From NCBI GenBank assembly GCA_023014485.1, contig JAJOZX010002586.1, forward strand, positions 422,501 to 486,500: a DNA stretch of 64,000 nt, read 5' to 3'. Origin of the DNA: Bathynomus jamesi (taxonomy: Eukaryota; Arthropoda; Malacostraca; Isopoda; Cirolanidae). Position numbers and translations under genes: made by a program. Shown in pieces: positions 59,153-64,000 of the stretch (positions are counted from its first letter, which is position 1; each line of letters begins with the position of its first letter). Below the pieces are notes generated by a model. The model did no database searches and was not told the origin of the DNA. It saw only the letters and a list, made by a program, of their open reading frames with translations.

Positions 59153-59197
<45 letters not shown>
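59095..59197. repeat. TA/CA microsatellite
   Basis: Long (TA)n with a (CA)n end. Together with the TA tract at 50297-50332 it brackets the block that is extra in the right arm. Confidence 0.9.
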
Positions 59198-59199
<2 letters not shown>

Positions 59200-59400
59200 G
59201 CCTCCATAATTTCAAACTATATAAATTATGGCAACATAAATTATTAAATTTGGAACTTTAATCGAAAACTGAAACAGTTTTAAGGTTTATAATTCACTGA
59301 TGATGACAAAAGATTTGTCGAAACGTCTGAAGTACAAAAATAAACGAAAATGTTTGCTGTTGTGTTGGTCCTTCTTTTCATATAAATATATATATATATA
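59198..59400 (+). mobile_element. Penelope pseudo-LTR fragment, right arm
   Basis: Equals the inverse of 37618-37805 on the left arm: GCCTCCATAATT, hammerhead-like motif at 59297-59332 with both core blocks intact, then CTTCTTTTCAT and a TA tract. Only one pseudo-LTR piece is present here against two on the left, as expected after recombination between direct repeats. Confidence 0.8.
59297..59332 (+). ncRNA. Hammerhead-like motif, intact core
   Basis: CTGATGA, T, GACAAA-AGA-TTTGTC, GAAACGTCTGAAG. Inverted counterpart of 37665-37700. Confidence 0.6.
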
Positions 59401-59559
59401 TATACTTTTGTGGGCCTGAGCAGCCCGGTTAGGTTACCCTTAAATTTCACAGATATATATATAATTTTGGGGTGGGGGGTTGAAAGGGGGTCAAAAACAC
59501 TCGCAGCATGTTGCATGTAATGTTGCAATGGTGCAAGATGCAATGTTGCAATGCAATTG
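59401..59559. repeat. Shared junction and TTGCAATG unit
   Basis: GGGCCTGAGCAGCCCGG (about 59412) then G-rich sequence and TTGCAATGGTGCAAGATGC-type repeat. Same order, inverted, as 37481-37617. Confidence 0.75.
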
Positions 59560-60144
59560 CACTCTATCTTTTTCGGCAATACTACTGCGGACAAAACAAC
59601 TATTGATTACAGAATAATCTCAGAGGTTAACAAAAGAAAATTTATTGGGGCTGTAGAAAATATTCGATTTAACTGTGACGAACCTATGAATGACCCAGAT
59701 CATATGTTTCAGTTCTTCTATGACACCTTATTCCATATTTTTAATATTTGCTTTCCTTTTTGGAGAAAAACAGTTCCGGCCAAAAGTGTCGCAAATGCAT
59801 GGATCACTCTAGGAATTATCACTTCAATAAAGAACAGAGATATATTACTCAAATTGCAATTACAAAGAAAAATTCCTAAAGTACAATTTACTCAATACAG
59901 AAACAAATTAACTAAAATAATCAAATCTGCAAAATACAATTTTTATAACAATCAATTTTCCAAACATAAAGGAGACGTGAAAAACACTTGGACAACCATA
60001 AACAGTCTTCTAGGAAACCAAATTAAGAAAAATTCAACAGAGAAATTAAATGTTGATAATGAAGAAATTACTGATGATGCATCTATTGCACTCTTTAAAT
60101 ATACATTTTACTTCAACAGCGGATAAGCTTCGCTCACAATTACT

Positions 60145-60688
60145 TCTTCTTTCTCTTCGCCCGTTCCCGCCTCTATGCGGGGTCGACGTTTCTGACCAGC
60201 CTCCTCCACACAGCCCGGTCCTGGGCTTCTTCCTCCGACAAACCCTTCTCCCTCAAATCGTCCCTCACCTTCTCCATCCACCTTCGCTTCGGTCTGCCTC
60301 TCTTTCTCCTGCCATGCACCTCCATATTCATCGTTCTCTTACCCACATAATCTTCATCCCCTCTCATCACATGTCCATACCATTTCAATCTACTTTCTTG
60401 TATCTTCCTCGAGATTTCTCCAACCTTTGTTGTGCCCCTTATCCTTTCATTCCTTACTCTATCCAACCTTGTCACTCCGCACATCCATCTCAGCATTCTC
60501 ATCTCCGTTACATCTAGTCTTTTCTCATGATCTTTCTTTATAGCCCAAGACTCAGCCCCATACATCATAGCCGGTCTTACCACAGTCTTATACACTTTTC
60601 CCTTAACCCTTGCGCCTATTCTTCGGTCACACAACATCCCTGAAACTTTCTTCCAACTTTTCCAACCAGATTGCACTTTGTGTGTTAT
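60145..60688 (-). mobile_element. RTE-like LINE, 5'-truncated, 16-bp duplication
   Basis: Minus-strand frame (60721 to 60173) encodes KVYKTVVRPAMMYGAESW, RMLRWMCGVTRLDRVRNE and RLKWYGHVMRGDEDYVGKR, the C-terminal region of RTE-like and related LINEs. It ends with a GAAAGAAGA-type tail at 60145. TTCGCTCACAATTACT flanks it at 60129-60144 and 60689-60704. The first codons of the long frame are host LINE. Confidence 0.9.
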
Positions 60689-61542
60689 TTCGCTCACAAT
60701 TACTAAAGAATGATAACTCACCTGTAGAATATACAGAATGCCACCCAGCCCACTAAATTCATTTTCTTTTGTTCCTGCTACCTCTACTGAGGTCCGGAAT
60801 ATTATTGGTAAGTAAAAAAATGCAAAAAAATAACATTCATAACATTCCTGTACCTATATTTAACTTTGGCTAAAATTATGAATCAAAGTATGATATCTCC
60901 AAAGGAATATTCCCATCAATGCTAAAAACTGGTTGTATAACACCCCTTTTTAAAGGAGGGATCCTACACTAGCAACAAATTACAGGGCGGTGTGTTCATT
61001 ATCTGTGTTCAGCAAAGTTTTTGAAAAAATTGTAAAAAGTAGAACGTAGCGATATTTAGAATCCTACAATTTATCTTCAATTCAATATGGCCTCCGTAAT
61101 AATAAAACAACGGAAATGGCTATTTTAAATCTTATGGAAAATGCAAATATAGCTGAAGCGATCAAAGAAATAATAATATCAATACTTATGGATTTGAGTA
61201 AGGCGTTTGATGTAATGCACCATAATATTCTACTTAATAAATTACTATATTGTTACGGATTTAGAGGCGCAATCAGTGATTGGTTTAAAAGTTATTTGTC
61301 CACTAGATACAGTATCATTTTGTATCAATAAACAAGGTTTGCTCAATTAAAGCGCTTGTCAAACATGGTGTGTCACAGGGCTCAGTTCTGGGTCCACTGT
61401 TATTTTTATTGCTGGGTCCACTGCTGTTTTTATTATACAGGGTGTCCATAAATGATTAACCTCATTAAAGCATGCTATAACTTTTAAATAAACACTCGTA
61501 TTCAAACACAGTTTTAATCATAAGTAGATAAACATACAAAGT

Positions 61543-61746
61543 ATGAAAATAAAAACCCACTCTTATAGACAGAGTTTATTTCCACGACAGTTTCGACGCC
61601 CACTGGCATCCTCCTCGTGTTTCTGTATCCACCCGAGGAGGATGCCAGTGGGCGTCGAAACTGTCGTGGAAATAAACTCTGTCTATTAGAGTGGGTTTTT
61701 ATTTTCATATTTTGACCTTCACGTAGAAAAAAGTGAAGTTTTTTGC
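61543..61746. mobile_element. Retroposed palindrome with ribozyme-like core, 15-bp duplication
   Basis: ATAAACATACAAAGT occurs at 61528-61542 and 61747-61761, flanking 204 bp. Inside, TATGAAAATAAAAACCCACT at about 61541 folds back on 61694-61713, giving arms of about 75 bp. The forward arm has GGGCGTCGAAACTGTCGTGG and AAATAAAC, parallel to GTCGAAACGTCTG..AAATAAA in the Penelope pseudo-LTRs. I infer a Penelope-type terminal sequence inserted by target-primed reverse transcription. Non-coding. Confidence 0.7.
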
Positions 61747-61782
61747 ATAAACATACAAAGTTTTGACACATAGTTAATGAAC

Positions 61783-62822
61783 TTAATAAGTTTCCACATG
61801 TGCACCCCTAGTGGCACGTCGTAAAATGTCTAAACGGTATTCACACTCACGCCGCACATTTTCCAACATTTGTGGGTTAACTGTTGCAATTGTATCCGTA
61901 ATGCGTTCTCGCAATGTCCTGATATCTGGAACAACTGTTGTATAAACCAAATCTTAACATGACCCCAGAGAAAGAAATCCAGCGGGGTAATGTCTGGTGA
62001 TCTTGGGGGCCATGGGATTGGCCCGTCCCTGCCAATCCATCGATTTGGAAATGTTGCGTCGAGAGTTTCACGAACAACATGCGCCCAATGAGGGGGTGCC
62101 CCATCTTGTTGGAAGATGACAGTTGGCTGCCTGTCCTGCAGCTGAGGGATGGCGTAATTGGTGAGCATATCCAGGTACACAGTTGCGGAAACAGTGTTCT
62201 CAGCGAAGAAGAAAGGACCAATTATCTGGTCATGCATTAGTCCACACCAGACATTGATCTTCAGACTGCCCCGAATATGCTCCCTTACGGCACGTGGATT
62301 TTCCGATCCCCAAATACACACATTGTGTCTGTTGACTCTACCACTAAGATGAAACGTAGCTTCGTCTGAAAAGCAGACACGTAACAAGAAGTCATTATCC
62401 TCGTCAATGCTGTTCAAAATGTCAATAGCGAATTGTTCACGTTTTGGACGGTCATCAGGCTTCAGTTCTTGAACAATTTGTACCTTGTAGGCGTGTAACT
62501 TCAAACGTTTGTGTAACACCTTGTGCACCGTAGACTTCGGTATCTTTAGTTGGCATGAAGCTTGTCTCACCGATTTCCTTGGTGACCGTGTGAAAGCAGT
62601 TTGAATGTTTTCCACCGTCCCATCGGAAACTGATGGTCTACCACTGCTCTTTCCCTTTTCCACTTTTCCAGTTTCCAAGAATTTTTTCATCCACGACTTG
62701 ATTAACTTCACATCAGGTGGATTCTTTCCATACTTTGTTCTGAACCTTCGCTGAACACTGACAGGAGATTTTATTTCTGCAAGCCACACAACACATTGTG
62801 CCTTCTCTGTCCCAGACGCCAT
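61783..62822 (-). pseudogene. M4 mariner transposase, one frameshift
   Basis: Start MASGTEKAQCVVWLAE at 62822. Two helix-turn-helix regions (SVQRRFRTKYGKNPPDVK; KSVRQASCQLKIPKSTVHKV) are followed by RVCFSDEATFH (first Asp), IFQQDGAPPHWA (second) and RSPDITPLDFFLWG (third, 41 residues on). A one-base loss near 61955 throws the reading out. In the other frame the natural tail runs DLVYTTVVPDIRTL to GAHVETY with its stop at 61783. About 345 aa otherwise complete. Confidence 0.9.
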
Positions 62823-62995
62823 CTTAACTGAAGAGCTACTACAGCGCTCCTAACGGCGAATGCGGTAGACGAAACACACCAGCACAGAAACTCTATGCGT
62901 GTACGAGATCACCTGTAAAAAGAAAACGGATGTAAGATTCGTCATTAAAACATGAGAGCATACTGTTTTCAGGGTAAACATTTATGGACACCCTG
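62823..62995. other. M4 5' untranslated region and right terminal repeat
   Basis: Non-coding mariner sequence between the transposase start and the right inverted terminus; the inverted repeat is about 20 bp. Confidence 0.7.
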
Positions 62996-63890
62996 TATAT
63001 AAATGACCTTCCACGTTCATCTGATATACTGAACTTCATAATGTTTGCAGATGATACAACTGCGTCTTTTCTTGCACGAGATGTTAATTCAGCTAAGAAT
63101 ATATTTAATTCGGAATTCATCAGTGTAATGAAATGGTTGACCACCAATAAACTCTTCCTAAATACAGTAAATCAAGTTTCATGAGTTTTACTAATAAAAG
63201 AAATGTATATCTTGATGAACTTAATGTTAATGAAATCGCTATAAAGGAGTGTACTGTAACAAAATTTCTTGGTGTAATGCTAGATAAGAATTTGCAATGG
63301 AGTGATCATGTAAATTATATCGCGAAAGAGATTTCAAGGAGCGTTGCTATAATGTTTAAACTTAGAAATGTAGTCCCTAAACAGGTTTTACTGACTCTTT
63401 GTCATACTCTTGTTCTTCCTTATATAACGTACTGCACCCTTGTTTGGGGAAACCGCTAACAGTGCCTTAAACGGGATCTTTGTCATTCAAAAAAGAGCAA
63501 TAAGGTTATTATCTGATGCTGATTTCGTTGATCACTCTAGTCTAGTGCATTATTTAAAGAGCTAAAACTACTAAAGCTCAATGATATAATCAAACTGGCA
63601 TATTTTATTTTTATTTACAAGTGTAAGAACAAAATCATTAATTTACAATGGGTAAATAGATATTTTGTAATTCATCAAGAAATCCACTCGTATCAGACCA
63701 GAAATAGATCAAAGCATGTTATACCTCAATTTAGATTGTCTTCATCTCAAAAATTACCCATTTTCATTGGAGTGAAACTATGGAATGACTTAAATGCTGA
63801 TATAAAAAATATTGTGAGTGTAAATTTGTTTAAAATCAAGTTTAAATCCCGATTAATAATGGCATATTAACAAAAATCTAGGATTAATGT

Positions 63891-64000
63891 CCATTACTAT
63901 TGTTTATTAATTTCACGTGTGTAATCTAGTATTAAAAACATTTCTTGGGCTTGTTCAGTTCTTATCTCTCATGATAGTGTATAATAATATTGATTTCTTT
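63891..64000. other. LINE 3' tail or flank
   Basis: AT-rich sequence after the last LINE codons with no recognisable tail repeat. It runs off the window. Confidence 0.4.

Larger units (their letters stand above)
61438..62995 (-). mobile_element. DD41D mariner, near-complete (M4)
   Basis: 1558 bp between TA dinucleotides (61436-61437 and 62996-62997). Terminal inverted repeats begin CAGGGTGTCCATAAATG. Excision with one TA restores the host LINE motif LLYINDLP. It contains a transposase on the minus strand and a 204-bp retroposed insert near its left end. Confidence 0.94.
59560..63890 (+). pseudogene. CR1/Jockey-like LINE, right-arm copy, twice interrupted
   Basis: 59551-60126 is the endonuclease/RT linker (NDPDHMFQFFYDTL, KNTWTTINSLLGN). 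After an RTE insertion (60145-60688) RT motifs continue: ILMDLSKAFDVMHHN (61180) and QGSVLGPLLFLL (61375). Mariner M4 then splits the YIND motif. 62996-63184 has YINDLPRSSDIL and FADDTT, the intact catalytic pair. 63181-63459 has TKFLGVMLDKNLQWSDHV, and further coding reaches about 63868 (FKIKFKSRLIM). Stops and frame changes make it inactive. The 5' end is truncated at the TTGCAA unit. Confidence 0.88.

Overview
The window is eukaryotic nuclear DNA from an invertebrate animal. Genes are split by GT-AG introns, there are poly(TA) microsatellites and tRNA-derived SINE-like repeats, and the transposon mix (DD41D mariners, Penelope-like elements, BEL/Pao, Ty3/gypsy, several non-LTR lineages, hAT) is typical of arthropods and related groups. 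An arthropod is the best guess, but the sequence does not fix the taxon. I see no convincing host gene, no rRNA and no functional tRNA. Nearly everything recognisable is mobile DNA, much of it nested.

Layout. 1-1.1 kb: end of a hAT-type MITE, a TTGCAAC minisatellite, and a LINE 3' end split by a hAT MITE. 1.1-7.1 kb: an intron-containing ZMYM1-like hAT element interrupted by a second DNA transposon (E1) with TAGGGTG ends. 7-9.8 kb: MITEs, SINE-like repeats, microsatellites. 9.8-13.3 kb: E2, a fuller relative of E1, interrupted by a mariner. 13.3-16.1 kb: a broken A/C-rich LINE. 17.3-18.9 kb: E3, a third relative of E1. 19.4-20.4 kb: a Tc1-like DD35E transposase. 21.8-23.6 kb: a foldback element. 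24-28 kb: a mariner fragment, a GGTAC-rich tandem duplication, and a LINE fragment with a tandem duplication. 28.6-32.1 kb: a decayed Penelope-like element split by a mariner. 32.1-36 kb: BEL/Pao on the minus strand, containing a MITE with a TTAGG-like array.

36-61.4 kb is a large imperfect inverted repeat. Outward from about 44.5 kb both arms read Ty3/gypsy, AT microsatellite, Penelope pseudo-LTR with a hammerhead-like motif, then a CR1/Jockey-like LINE. The right arm also carries an extra ~8.9 kb at 50.3-59.2 kb: a palindromic mariner, an inverted Penelope fragment, a longer Penelope element, an intact 560-codon transposon-type gene inside that Penelope, and a hAT derivative. 59.2-64 kb is the right-arm LINE, split by an RTE-like LINE and by a mariner that itself carries a retroposed palindrome.

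The parts do not form a pathway. What they record is insertion order. Several target-site duplications can be read directly, and removing an insertion plus one copy of its duplication restores the host element's reading frame at four sites. The most promising undescribed biology is (a) the E1/E2/E3 family with shared TAGGGYG ends and about 8-bp duplications, (b) the intact 560-aa gene at 53776-55458, and (c) the ribozyme-like Penelope termini, including a retroposed palindrome in the mariner at 61.4-63.0 kb.
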